Source: Pseudomarimonas salicorniae (GTDB lineage Bacteria > Pseudomonadota > Gammaproteobacteria > Xanthomonadales > Xanthomonadaceae). From it: DNA of 64,000 bases. Position 1 is the stretch's first letter. The number at the start of each line of letters is the position of its first letter. Shown here one piece after another: positions 54,351 through 62,672 of the stretch. The notes under the pieces are model-generated. The model was not told where the DNA came from. It made no database searches and worked only from the letters and a program-made list of their open reading frames with translations. The stretch is from positions 124,001 to 188,000 of the forward strand of contig NZ_JALNMH010000006.1 in NCBI RefSeq assembly GCF_023156535.1. The letters run 5' to 3'. The translations under genes and the position numbers were made by a program.

Positions 54351-55696
54351 GAATGTCAGGTGCTGCGCTGCTCCTTGCTGTGGCGGCGGGCCAGGCGACC
54401 GCCGAGGACTACGCCTGGCAGTGGCCGATCGAGCTGCCTCGCCCGGAGGAGCCCGCCTACGAGCTGCTGCTGTCCGAGGAGGTCTACGCCTCGCTGGCCG
54501 ATCCGCTGCTGCGCGACCTTCAGGTCGTGGATGCCGCTGGCGCGGCCCAGCCCACGGCCATGCAGCCAGCGCGTCAGCGGCCGGCCGGGCCGGCACGGCT
54601 GGAGGCGGTGCCCTGGTTCCTGCTGCCGGCCGAGGGCCTGGCTGCGGGCGACCTGCCGGGCGGCCGATTCGAGTCGGCCGGCGTAGCGCTGAGCTGGAAG
54701 CTGCCCGAGGCCCGGGATGCGGCCGCGCCGGAGCTGCTGCTCGATCTGTCCGATCTACCCGAGGACGCGCGGGCCATCCTGGTCGAGCCAGCCGTCGAGT
54801 CCGGACCCTGGCGTGCGCGGATCGAGGTGTTGAGCAGCCAGGATCTGCAGCAATGGTCGCGGGTCGCCCCGCCGACCGCGCTCTATCGACTGGAGCAGGG
54901 CGGGCATCAACTGGCCCTGCTGCGCATCGATCTGCAGCGATCGCCGCAACGCTACCTTCGTCTGCGGCATGTCAGCGGTTCGCAGGGCGGCGCGATCAGC
55001 GGCCTGCAGGTCGAACGCCGCGTCGCGGCGGCGGCCGAGCCCGAGCCGCTGCGCTGGCTGCGCCTGACCGCCGTCGTGGGGCAGGGCGGCGACCGCCACT
55101 TCGAGTTCTCGCTTCCCGGCCCGATGCGCATCGAGGCCTGGACCCTCGATGCCGGCGAGGGCAACTGGCTGCTTCAGGCCCGTCTCGCCAGTCGCGGTAT
55201 GGATGGTCGTGAGTGGCGGCCGCGCGGGCAGGGCGAGGTCTATCGCTGGGAGGTGGACGGCGAGCGCCTGTCCAGCCCCGAGGGAGTGGTGGCCCCCACC
55301 CGGGACCGCGAGTGGCGGATTGAACTGGTCGAAGCACGCGGCAGCGCCCCGCCGGCGCTGGTGCTCGGCTATCGCCCCGATCGACTGCTGTTCCTGCCCG
55401 AGAGCCCGCCCCCGTACCGGCTGCTTGCCGGCTCCGGGGATGCCCGGCGCACCGATGCGCCGACCCGCGCCGTGCTGGCGGCGATCCGCCAGCAGCGTGG
55501 CGAGGAGTGGGCGCCGGTCGAAGCGGTGCTCGGTACCCGGACCGAGCTGGCCGGTGCGGCCGCGCTGGAGCCGACCCGGGCGCCGCCGGACTGGCGCCGG
55601 GCCCTGCTCTGGGCGGTGCTGATCGCCGTAGCCGGCAGCGTGATCGTCATCGCCCTGAAGCTGCTGCGCCAGCCTGGTTCGCCCGGGAACGGCTGA
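54347..55696 (+). CDS. DUF3999 exported membrane-anchored protein
   Basis: A 449-residue protein from ATG 54347, four-base overlap with the DUF2339 stop. It has a signal peptide (MRMSGAALLLAVAAGQATAE), a long beta-rich extracytoplasmic region (WQWPIELPRPEEPAYELLLS, YRLEQGGHQLALLRIDLQRS), and a C-terminal helix (LLWAVLIAVAGSVIVIALKL) followed by a short basic tail. This is the DUF3999 architecture, regularly paired with DUF2339. The pair may form an envelope complex; no activity is known. Confidence 0.85.
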   Translation: MRMSGAALLLAVAAGQATAEDYAWQWPIELPRPEEPAYELLLSEEVYASLADPLLRDLQVVDAAGAAQPTAMQPARQRPAGPARLEAVPWFLLPAEGLAAGDLPGGRFESAGVALSWKLPEARDAAAPELLLDLSDLPEDARAILVEPAVESGPWRARIEVLSSQDLQQWSRVAPPTALYRLEQGGHQLALLRIDLQRSPQRYLRLRHVSGSQGGAISGLQVERRVAAAAEPEPLRWLRLTAVVGQGGDRHFEFSLPGPMRIEAWTLDAGEGNWLLQARLASRGMDGREWRPRGQGEVYRWEVDGERLSSPEGVVAPTRDREWRIELVEARGSAPPALVLGYRPDRLLFLPESPPPYRLLAGSGDARRTDAPTRAVLAAIRQQRGEEWAPVEAVLGTRTELAGAAALEPTRAPPDWRRALLWAVLIAVAGSVIVIALKLLRQPGSPGNG

Positions 55697-55752
55697 GAGC
55701 TTCGGACTTTCAGGCGCCTCCCGTCCCGGAGGGCACAGGGACACGAAAGGGC

Positions 55753-55800
55753 CTTGCATTCTCCAAATAATTCGATAATGCTAGAACTATGAAAACGAGC
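55753..55800 (+). promoter_or_regulatory. candidate ArsR-type operator/promoter of the ars genes
   Basis: An AT-rich segment in a GC-rich region has a -35-like TTGCAT (about 55755-55760), 16 bp, and a -10-like TAATGC (about 55777-55782). ATTCGATAATGCTAGAACTA with following TGAAAA forms an imperfect dyad centred on CTAG, matching at 16 of 26 positions. The arrangement resembles arsR promoters with their own operator. No ArsR is encoded in the following 150 bp. Confidence 0.45.
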
Positions 55801-55944
55801 GATCCGGCGAACACTGGCGTGTCGGCCGGTGCTCCAGGACCGCAAGCACGGTCCAACCATCCGACCGGGAGCCGCCGCTCCGGCGTCCCGGTCTGTCCGG
55901 CCTCCCAGGCCTGCCGTAGGCTGATCCAGAAGGAACCCGCATGA
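55789..55944 (+). CDS. 51-codon leader ORF, possible ArsR 5' remnant
   Basis: ATG 55789 opens MKTSDPANTGV and runs to TGA 55942-55944, ending in an ATGA overlap with the ArsI-type gene. ArsR-family repressors often start MKT.DA, so the first six codons could be the stump of an arsR gene fused by deletion to non-homologous sequence (rest is rich in Pro, Arg, Ser and has no fold). It may serve for translational coupling. Evidence is limited to the start, position and overlap. Confidence 0.35.
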   Translation: MKTSDPANTGVSAGAPGPQARSNHPTGSRRSGVPVCPASQACRRLIQKEPA

Positions 55945-56432
55945 ACCGCTTCCACGTTCACCTCAACGTCAATGATCTCGACGCCAGCATCCGCTTCTAT
56001 ACCCAGCTGTTCGCCAGCGAACCCAGCGTGCGCAAGGACGATTACGCAAAGTGGATGTTGGACGACCCGCGGCTGAACTTCGCCATCTCCAACACCGGCC
56101 GCGCGCCGGGTATCGACCACCTCGGCTTCCAGGCCGACGCCGGCGAAGGCCTGCAGGAGCTCGGCCGCCGCCTCGATGCCGCGGGGGGCTCGGTGCTGCC
56201 CGAAGTCGGGGCAACCTGCTGTTATGCGCGCTCGGACAAGTTCTGGACCGAGGACCCGCAAGGCACGAAGTGGGAGACCTTCCACACCTTCGGCGAGTCC
56301 ACCCGCTATCACGGCGGCAGCGGCGCCTGCGACAGCGGCGCTGCGGCCTGCAGCCCTTCGCCCGTGGAGCAGCCTGCCGTGCAGCAGCCTGCCGTGGCGG
56401 AACGCTGTGCCCCGCGCAGTGGCTGCTGCTGA
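55941..56432 (+). CDS. ArsI/CadI-family vicinal-oxygen-chelate metalloenzyme
   Basis: A 163-residue protein, AAGGA 7 bp before the ATG. It is a VOC-fold enzyme: FHVHLNVNDLDASIRFYTQL with a metal-binding His, GIDHLGFQADAGEG with the second His, and TEDPQGTKWETFHTFGE with the Glu. ATCCYARSDKFW carries the vicinal cysteines that ArsI-type C-As lyases use to bind trivalent organoarsenicals. It would demethylate MAs(III); CadI (cadmium-induced) is the alternative name for the family. The C-terminus is Cys/Pro rich (RCAPRSGCC). It lies 13 bp upstream of arsC. Confidence 0.85.
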   Translation: MNRFHVHLNVNDLDASIRFYTQLFASEPSVRKDDYAKWMLDDPRLNFAISNTGRAPGIDHLGFQADAGEGLQELGRRLDAAGGSVLPEVGATCCYARSDKFWTEDPQGTKWETFHTFGESTRYHGGSGACDSGAAACSPSPVEQPAVQQPAVAERCAPRSGCC

Positions 56433-56445
56433 GCAGGGACGGATC

Positions 56446-56838
56446 ATGCGACCGATACGACGACTGCTGTTCGTCTGCGTGGAGAATTCCAATCGCAGCC
56501 AGATGGCCGAGGCTTTCGCGCGGCTGCACGGCGGCGACACCGTCGATGCGCAGAGCGCGGGCTCGCGGCCCTCGGGGCGGATCAACCCCAAGGCGCAGCG
56601 CTTCATGGCCGAACTGGGCTATGACCTGGGCAGCCACCGCTCGAAGTCCCTCGACCAGGTGGAGGGCGAGTTCGATGCGGTGATCACCATGGGCTGCGGC
56701 GACGACTGCCCCTGGATTCCCGCCGCCCGCCGCGAGGACTGGGCCCTGCCCGATCCCCGCGACATGGACGACGACGGCTACCGGGGCGTGCGCGATGAGA
56801 TCGGGCGCAGGGTGAAGGCCCTGCTGGAATCACTGTGA
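56446..56838 (+). CDS. arsC: arsenate reductase, low-molecular-weight phosphatase type
   Basis: A 130-residue protein. The P-loop is CVENSNRSQMAE (C-x5-R-S) close to the N-terminus, as in low-molecular-weight tyrosine-phosphatase-like ArsC. The C-terminal segment TMGCGDDCPWIPAARREDWA with further LPDP carries the extra Cys and the Asp-Pro general acid. It reduces arsenate to arsenite in the cytoplasm. The stop overlaps the GTG start of the GNAT gene (GTGA). Confidence 0.9.
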   Translation: MRPIRRLLFVCVENSNRSQMAEAFARLHGGDTVDAQSAGSRPSGRINPKAQRFMAELGYDLGSHRSKSLDQVEGEFDAVITMGCGDDCPWIPAARREDWALPDPRDMDDDGYRGVRDEIGRRVKALLESL

Positions 56839-57296
56839 CGGCTGGCGCCACGGCTGCTGAAGCCGCAGTCAGCATTCGTGAAGGGACGCCCGCCGACAGG
56901 CCGCGCGTGCTCGATCTGCTGCAGCGTGCCGGGCTGCCCACCGCCGACCTGGGCGAGGGCGGGGTGGACTTCCTTGTCGCCGACCAGGACGGCCGCGCGC
57001 TCGGGGTCATTGGCCTGCAGCGATTCGAGGGCGTAGGCCTGCTGCGCTCGCTGGTGGTCGACGGCGATCACCGCGGACGCCGCCTCGGCGTGGCCCTGGT
57101 CGCCGAGCTGGAGGCACGGGCACGGGCCGCTGGAACGCTCGACCTTGTCCTGTTGACCGAGACCGCCGAGGCCTTCTTCGGCCGCCGCGGCTACGCACGT
57201 ATCGAGCGTGCCGCCGCCCCCGCGGTTCTGCAGCAGACAGCCGAGTTCCGCGCCCTCTGTCCGGCTTCGGCGGTCTGCATGCGGAAGCGGCTGTAG
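56835..57296 (+). CDS. GNAT N-acetyltransferase, ArsN2-like
   Basis: A 153-residue protein beginning at GTG 56835 inside the arsC stop. The GNAT fold is seen in RSLVVDGDHRGRRLGVALVA (acetyl-CoA loop) and AEAFFGRRGYARIERAA. The C-terminal TAEFRALCPASAVCMRK holds two Cys characteristic of ArsN2, which are encoded in ars operons and, by family knowledge, can acetylate glutamate-analogue arsenicals. Its tight coupling to arsC supports this role. No arsenite efflux gene is in this cluster. Confidence 0.8.
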   Translation: MTAGATAAEAAVSIREGTPADRPRVLDLLQRAGLPTADLGEGGVDFLVADQDGRALGVIGLQRFEGVGLLRSLVVDGDHRGRRLGVALVAELEARARAAGTLDLVLLTETAEAFFGRRGYARIERAAAPAVLQQTAEFRALCPASAVCMRKRL

Positions 57297-57315
57297 CGGC
57301 CGGCCAGGCCGCGCT

Positions 57316-59478
57316 TCAGCCTGCGCCGATCTGGCTGAGCAGGTCGTCGACCAGGATCGGTCGGCCGAACAGGAAGCCCTGCATCTCGTCGACCTGCAGT
57401 TCGCGCAGCAGGGTGGCCTGGGCTTCGGTCTCCACGCCCTCGGCGACCACCTTGAGGCCGAGGGTGTGGCAGAGATCGACGATTCCCTGCAGCAGCGCGC
57501 GCGCCTGCAGCTGGTCGACCGCGTCGGTCATGAAGCTGCGGTCGATCTTGACCTTGTCCAGTGGCAGCAGGCGCAGGTAGGCCAGTGACGAGTAGCCGAT
57601 GCCGAAGTCGTCGAGCGCCACGCCGAAGCCCTCCCCGCGGAAGGCCATCAGCAGGTCGGCAGCCACCTGCGGGTCATCGATCACCGCGGACTCGGTGATC
57701 TCGAGGTTGATCCGATGGGCCGGTACCTTGTGCCGCCGGCAGGCGCGACGCAGCAGGTCCAGGGTGGCGGCATCGCCCAGCTGGTGCGGCGACAGGTTGA
57801 TGGCCACCTCGAACTCCAGGCCCTGGGCCTGCAGCCGCGAGGCGAAGGCCAGCGACTGGTTGATGGTCACCTCGCCGATGCGGTTGATCAGGCCATTGCG
57901 CTCGGCCAGCGGGATGAACTCCGCAGGCGAGACCGGGCCCAGCAGCTCGTGGGTCCAGCGGACCAGGGTCTCGTAGCCGATCTCGCGGCCATCGCGATCG
58001 ACCTTGCACTGCGCGGCCATGCGCAGCCGCTGGTGTTCGAGGTCGTGGCGCAGGGCACCGAGCACCTCCAGTTCGCGCAGACCTGCGCTGTCGCGGTCGC
58101 CCTGGTGAAAGGCGAAACCGGCGCGGCCGCGGCGCTTGGCCTGGTGCATGGCGCGATCGGCCAGCTTGAGCAGCAGCTCGGGTGAATCGGCATGTTCAGG
58201 GGCCAGCGCGATGCCGATGCTGGCGGTGACCTGCAGGCGATGTTCCTTGATGTCCATCGGCTCGCTGAGCACGTCGAGCAGCCGCCGGGCCAGGCGCTCG
58301 GCGCGGTCGCGGGCCTGCGCGGCGCGGGTCAGTACGCAGAACTCGTCGGCCCCCCAGCGCGCGACGTAGTCGCCCTGGCCGACCCAGCCCTTCAGGCGCA
58401 GGGCCACCTCGCCGAGCAGTTCGTCGCCCGCCGCATAGCCAAGGCCGTCGTTGACCGTCTTGAAGCCGTCGATGTCGACAAACAGCAGGGCCGCCTCGTT
58501 CTGCTCCTCCACGTCCGGCAGCACGGCGTCGAGCTTTCTTTCGAGACTGAGCCGGTTGGGCAGACCGGTCAGCCCGTCGAACAGGGTCATCTGCTCAAGG
58601 CGGCGCTGGCTGTGATGGCGGTCGCTGATGTCGCGTACGGAAAGCAGGAACAGCGCGGCATGACCCTGGCCCGCGGCAAGCGAGGACACGTTCAGCTCGA
58701 CCGGCAGCATCGATCCATCGAGGCCGCCCAGCGTCGTCTCGCAGTGCATCGAGCCGCTCTTCTTCAGCCGCGGCAGGTCCAGCGCGGACTGGTCGAGGAA
58801 CTCCAGCGCCTGCAGACCCGCGAGCGGGCGGCCGTCCGCGGCCAACATGCGCTCCAGCGCCTCGTTGGCCTCGAGGATGCGCCAGTCGCCATCGAGCACG
58901 GCGAGGCCGTCACGGTTGGTGGCGAAGGCGTGGCCGAGCAGGCGCAGCGAGCGTTCGGACTGACGCAGCTCGGTGATGTCCTTCAGCGTGCCGAGGCAGC
59001 GTAGGGCGCGGCCCTCGTCGTCGCGCTCCACCGCGCGCCCGCGCACCCGTCGGTACAGCGCGATGCCGGTGTCCTCGTCGGGGAGCAGGGCGATCGCCAC
59101 GTCCAGCGTGTCCGACAGGCCATCGCGCAGCGCCAGCGCCGCATCACGCAGGCGGGCCGCGTCCTCTTGCTCGACCCGCTGCAGGAGCAGCTCGTCGAGG
59201 CTGCCCAGCGTGGTCTCACCGCGGTGATTGAGGTGGTGGAAGCGGGTCACCCGCAGCACATCCTCGCCCGGCGCCCATTCCCACATGGCGTCACCCGAGG
59301 CCCAGAGAGCCAGCTGCAGCGTCTGTTGCAGCTCGCGGCTCATCTGCAGAGTCTCGTAGAGGTCCTTGCTCTTCTCGACGAGCAGCGACTCGGCCTGCTT
59401 GCGCGCCGAGCGCTCGCGGTCGAGCCGGCGCTCGCAGGCGGCGCTGGTGGAGTCGGGGTCAGCGGGTGCTTTCGACAT
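57316..59478 (-). CDS. PAS-GGDEF-EAL cyclic-di-GMP enzyme, H-NOX partner
   Basis: A 720-residue cytoplasmic protein. A coiled-coil start (about 16-55) leads to two PAS-like regions (about 55-170 and 175-290), a GGDEF domain with GADEF at 376-380 in RWGADEFCVL, and an EAL domain with ETL in place of EAL (YETLVRW, 502-508). EAL residues needed for phosphodiesterase activity remain: AINLSPHQL, EITES, DDFGIGYSS, KVKIDRSF, VAEGVE, MQGFLFG. The GADEF change is compatible with cyclase activity in known examples. It overlaps the H-NOX gene by 20 bp, so NO or O2 sensing probably controls c-di-GMP turnover here. Confidence 0.9.
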   Translation of the reverse strand: MSKAPADPDSTSAACERRLDRERSARKQAESLLVEKSKDLYETLQMSRELQQTLQLALWASGDAMWEWAPGEDVLRVTRFHHLNHRGETTLGSLDELLLQRVEQEDAARLRDAALALRDGLSDTLDVAIALLPDEDTGIALYRRVRGRAVERDDEGRALRCLGTLKDITELRQSERSLRLLGHAFATNRDGLAVLDGDWRILEANEALERMLAADGRPLAGLQALEFLDQSALDLPRLKKSGSMHCETTLGGLDGSMLPVELNVSSLAAGQGHAALFLLSVRDISDRHHSQRRLEQMTLFDGLTGLPNRLSLERKLDAVLPDVEEQNEAALLFVDIDGFKTVNDGLGYAAGDELLGEVALRLKGWVGQGDYVARWGADEFCVLTRAAQARDRAERLARRLLDVLSEPMDIKEHRLQVTASIGIALAPEHADSPELLLKLADRAMHQAKRRGRAGFAFHQGDRDSAGLRELEVLGALRHDLEHQRLRMAAQCKVDRDGREIGYETLVRWTHELLGPVSPAEFIPLAERNGLINRIGEVTINQSLAFASRLQAQGLEFEVAINLSPHQLGDAATLDLLRRACRRHKVPAHRINLEITESAVIDDPQVAADLLMAFRGEGFGVALDDFGIGYSSLAYLRLLPLDKVKIDRSFMTDAVDQLQARALLQGIVDLCHTLGLKVVAEGVETEAQATLLRELQVDEMQGFLFGRPILVDDLLSQIGAG

Positions 59479-60001
59479 GAATGATCACATGAGGGTCATC
59501 GCCGGCTACGGCCTCCAGGCGGACGCCGACTTCCAGCCCGTACAGTTTCGCCGCGCCGTGGATCAGCCCCTTGGCCAGTTCCTCCATGCGCCGCGGCGAG
59601 TCGTAGCGCAGGGCGAGGCTCCCAGCGTCTCGGCTGACCACGCTGAACCGCGGCAGTTGCGCGTCGGGATACAGACGAAGCACCTCCGGGTGAATGGTGT
59701 CGTCGAGCCGGCCCAGCAGGTCGAACAGCGAGGGGCGCTCGGCCAGCAGGTTGGGGTGCAGGACCGCAAGCCGGCCGAACAGATATTCGCCGAAGGCCTC
59801 CAGCAGTTGGGGTACCGGGAGGCGGGTCTGCTCGGACAGGGCGCCGACCAGTCGGACCATTTCCTCGTGCGGATAATGGCCGACGGCGGTGTAGGCGCCA
59901 TCATGGCCGATCGCCGCACGATCGAGCATCGCGTCGACTGCATCGGGCGAGAAGCGCGCCTCGACCATTTCCATGAATTCTGTGAACACCACGCCGAGCA
60001 T
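59459..60001 (-). CDS. H-NOX (heme nitric oxide/oxygen binding) sensor
   Basis: A 180-residue stand-alone H-NOX protein of usual length. The heme-ligating His is His104 in DTIHPEVLRLYPDAQLPRF, and the porphyrin-propionate motif YxSxR is present as Tyr133-Asp-Ser135-Pro-Arg137. The N-terminus MLGVVFTEFMEMVEARF and GHYPHEEMVRLV fit the fold. No Tyr typical of O2-binding members was identified, so NO is the likelier ligand. The gene lies directly upstream of, and overlaps, the GGDEF-EAL gene, the classical arrangement for H-NOX control of biofilm signalling. Confidence 0.9.
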   Translation of the reverse strand: MLGVVFTEFMEMVEARFSPDAVDAMLDRAAIGHDGAYTAVGHYPHEEMVRLVGALSEQTRLPVPQLLEAFGEYLFGRLAVLHPNLLAERPSLFDLLGRLDDTIHPEVLRLYPDAQLPRFSVVSRDAGSLALRYDSPRRMEELAKGLIHGAAKLYGLEVGVRLEAVAGDDPHVIIHVESTR

Positions 60002-60076
60002 TGGCAGACATCGCTGGGGCAGGACCCGATCAGCGGAGTTGACCCTGCGCGCCGCCTGCGGTCAACCACAAAGACT

Positions 60077-61045
60077 TTACGCTGGCTGCCACTCGGGCGG
60101 CGGCGGCCAGTCGTGCGGCGCATTGATCTCCAGCGCCTGGCGCACATCCCGGCGGTCCAGCTGGGGGGCCAGGGCCAGCAGCAGGTCGAGCGTGTAGTCG
60201 CGCAGCACCCGCTCGCGCGGCAGCACCGCCCAGGTGGTGCAGGCGGGAATCGAGGCGGGCGCCGGCAGGCTGGTCAGGTCGCGGTCGTCCTCGGGCAACA
60301 AGGCCATCTCGGCCAGCAGGCCGACGCCGAGACCGGCGCGCACATAGGTCTTGATCAGATCGGCGTCGCGCGCGGTCAGGGCCAGCTGGGGCATCAGTCC
60401 CTCGGCCTCGAAGGCGCGGCGCAGCGAGGATTCGGGCCGGACGGAGGACTCGTAGCTGAGCAACGGGTGCGCGGCGAGGTCGGAGAGCCCGGGTGCGCGC
60501 AGCTCGCCGATCGGGTGGCGCTTGGGCACCAGCACCCGGCGCTGCCAGCGGAACAGCGGCAGGGCGAGGCCACCACCCGGCGCGATGTCACCCGCGGTCG
60601 AGGTGATCGCGATGTCGGCACTGCCCCGGGCCAGCAGGTCGAGGACGTCGCTTTCGCCGACCGGCTGCAGGTGTACCGAGACATCCGGATAGCGCTTGAC
60701 CAGGGCCGCGATGGCCGGCGGCAGCACGAAGCGCGCCTGGGTGTGCGTGGTGATGACGGTCAGCTCGCCCTGCACCTCGCGGCGCTGATTGGCGGCGAAT
60801 GCGCGGATGTTGTCGGCCTCGGCAACGATATTGCGGGCCCGCTCGAGGACCTCGGCGCCGGCCGGCGTCACCGAGCCCAGCGCCCGGCCGCGTCGCGAGA
60901 ACAGCAGGAAGCCCAGCTCTTCCTCCAGCTGCTTGAGCTGCTTGGACAGCCCCGGCTGGGTGGCGTGGACGCGGTCGGCGGCCAGGGTGATGTTCAGGCC
61001 GGCATCGGCGATGGCGACCAGGTAGCGCAGCTGGGTGAGGGTCAT
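60077..61045 (-). CDS. LysR-family regulator, CysB/Cbl-like
   Basis: A 322-residue LysR regulator from ATG 61045 (MTLTQLRYLVAIADAG). Winged helix-turn-helix: NITLAADRVHATQPGLSKQL, then LEEELGFLLFSRRGRAL. The effector domain has the CysB-like segments ITTHTQARFVLPPAIAALVK and TARDADLIKTYVRAGLGVGL. CysB-type proteins activate cys genes, sensing O-acetylserine or sulfate. It is divergent from cysG and cysteine synthase, which supports this role. ATG 61102 upstream is possible but less likely. Confidence 0.85.
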   Translation of the reverse strand: MTLTQLRYLVAIADAGLNITLAADRVHATQPGLSKQLKQLEEELGFLLFSRRGRALGSVTPAGAEVLERARNIVAEADNIRAFAANQRREVQGELTVITTHTQARFVLPPAIAALVKRYPDVSVHLQPVGESDVLDLLARGSADIAITSTAGDIAPGGGLALPLFRWQRRVLVPKRHPIGELRAPGLSDLAAHPLLSYESSVRPESSLRRAFEAEGLMPQLALTARDADLIKTYVRAGLGVGLLAEMALLPEDDRDLTSLPAPASIPACTTWAVLPRERVLRDYTLDLLLALAPQLDRRDVRQALEINAPHDWPPPPEWQPA

Positions 61046-61193
61046 GGCTCGGGGCAGGGCGGGCGCAGCCGCCATGCTGGGGCAAGCGTCGCGGCAGGAC
61101 AAGCGCAGCGCCCGGGGCCAAGATGACCGATCGACATGTGCTGCTGCCGGCGGACCATTTGTTGGTCCCTCGGGGCCGGCCTAACGTCCGCTC
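61046..61193. promoter_or_regulatory. divergent promoter region with inverted repeat
   Basis: A perfect inverted repeat GGACCATTTGTTGGTCC (61152-61168, 6-bp arms) lies 25 bp before cysG. It could be an operator for the divergent LysR regulator or a short hairpin in the cysG leader. No clear -35/-10 pair is visible. Confidence 0.4.
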
Positions 61194-62645
61194 ATGGACC
61201 AGGATCCCGATCGCCTCTTTCCGCTGTTCGCCCGGCTGCGCGGCCGGCCCGTGCTGGTTGTCGGCGGCGGTGTCGTCGCGGCGCGCAAGATCAGCCCTCT
61301 GATCGCCGCCGGGGCGCGGGTCAGGGTGGTTGCCCGGGCGCTCGGAGAGCATGTCGAGGCCCTGGTATCCGAAGCACGGCTCGAGTGGATCGGCCGGGAG
61401 TACGAGCCCGGCCAGCTCGATGAGGCCTGGCTGGTGGTGGTGGCGACCAGTGATCGCACGCTCAATGCCCGCGTCGCCGCCGATGCCGAGGCGCGCCGGC
61501 TTTGGGCGAACGTGGTCGACGACATCGAACTGTCCAGCTTCCAGTCCCCGGCAGTGGTCGACCGCGCGCCGCTGCAGGTGGCGATCTCGAGCGGGGGCGC
61601 GGCGCCGGTGCTGGCGCGTCAGGTGCGCGAGCAGATCGAGGTCCTGCTCGATGAGCATGTTGGTCCACTGGCCAGCCTGCTGCACGAGCATCGCCGCCTG
61701 ATCCGCCAGCGCCTTCCCGAGCTGCCCGCGCGGCGACGCTTTCTCGAATCACAGCGCGAAGGACCGGTGGGCCGGCGGCTGGCCGCCGGCGATCGTCCCG
61801 GGGCGATCGCCGCCCTGCATCAGGCCCTCTCGCTGGCCGCGGCCCGGCCGGCCGGCATGGTCTCGATCGTCGGTGCCGGGCCGGGTGATCCGGGCCTTGT
61901 CACCCTGAAGGCGCTGCGCCGCCTGCAGGAGGCCGACATCATCCTGCATGACCGGCTGGTGCCCGAAGCGGTGCTGGCGCTGGCCCGCCGCGATGCCGAG
62001 CGCATCGAGACCGGCAAGCGTGCCGGCCAGCACTTCACCCCGCAGGAGGAGATCCACCGGCTGATGGTCCACTACGCCGCCCAGGGCCTGCGCGTAGTCC
62101 GGCTGAAGGGCGGTGATCCCTTCGTCTTCGGCCGCGGCGGCGAGGAGATCGAGCACCTTCGCGAACACGACATCGACTACGAGGTGATCCCCGGGATCAC
62201 CGCGGCCCTGGCCTGCGCCGCGCACGCCGGCATCCCGCTGACCCACCGCGATCACGCCCAGTCGGTGCGCCTGCTGACCGCGCACTGCCGCGACTCGCTC
62301 GACACTCATGACTGGGCAGCCCTGGCCCAGGAGCGGCAGACCCTCGCCGTCTATATGGGGGTGTCGGCCCTGGCCGACTTCTCGGACCAGCTGATCGCCC
62401 ACGGACGCGGCCCTGATACCCCCTGCGCGCTGATCGAGAACGGCAGTCGGCCGGATCAGCGTGTGGTGTTGACCACGCTGCAGCACTTGCCGGCCGACGC
62501 CGCGAGGTTCAACGTAGGCTCCCCGGCGCTGCTGGTGACGGGCGAAGTGGCGGCGCTGGGTGACCGGCTGCACTGGTTCGGCGCCAAGCCGCTGCGTCAC
62601 CATCCTGTACACGCGGTTCCCGCGGCACTCGCCAGCGCGGCCTGA
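61194..62645 (+). CDS. cysG: siroheme synthase (CysG fusion)
   Basis: A 483-residue fused enzyme. N-terminal precorrin-2 dehydrogenase/sirohydrochlorin ferrochelatase: [18 protein letters not shown] (NAD site), [15 protein letters not shown], with catalytic Asp region [20 protein letters not shown]-terminal uroporphyrinogen-III C-methyltransferase: [73 protein letters not shown]. It makes siroheme, the cofactor of sulfite reductase. cysteine synthase follows 27 bp later, giving a sulfur assimilation unit. Confidence 0.95.
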   Translation: MDQDPDRLFPLFARLRGRPVLVVGGGVVAARKISPLIAAGARVRVVARALGEHVEALVSEARLEWIGREYEPGQLDEAWLVVVATSDRTLNARVAADAEARRLWANVVDDIELSSFQSPAVVDRAPLQVAISSGGAAPVLARQVREQIEVLLDEHVGPLASLLHEHRRLIRQRLPELPARRRFLESQREGPVGRRLAAGDRPGAIAALHQALSLAAARPAGMVSIVGAGPGDPGLVTLKALRRLQEADIILHDRLVPEAVLALARRDAERIETGKRAGQHFTPQEEIHRLMVHYAAQGLRVVRLKGGDPFVFGRGGEEIEHLREHDIDYEVIPGITAALACAAHAGIPLTHRDHAQSVRLLTAHCRDSLDTHDWAALAQERQTLAVYMGVSALADFSDQLIAHGRGPDTPCALIENGSRPDQRVVLTTLQHLPADAARFNVGSPALLVTGEVAALGDRLHWFGAKPLRHHPVHAVPAALASAA

Positions 62646-62672
62646 TCCCGACACGCCTTCCGGAGTCTGATC

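Noticed and set aside
52014-54596. 860-codon minus-strand open frame
   Set aside because: Antisense to the DUF2339 gene; Gln/Arg/His-rich composition without any fold.
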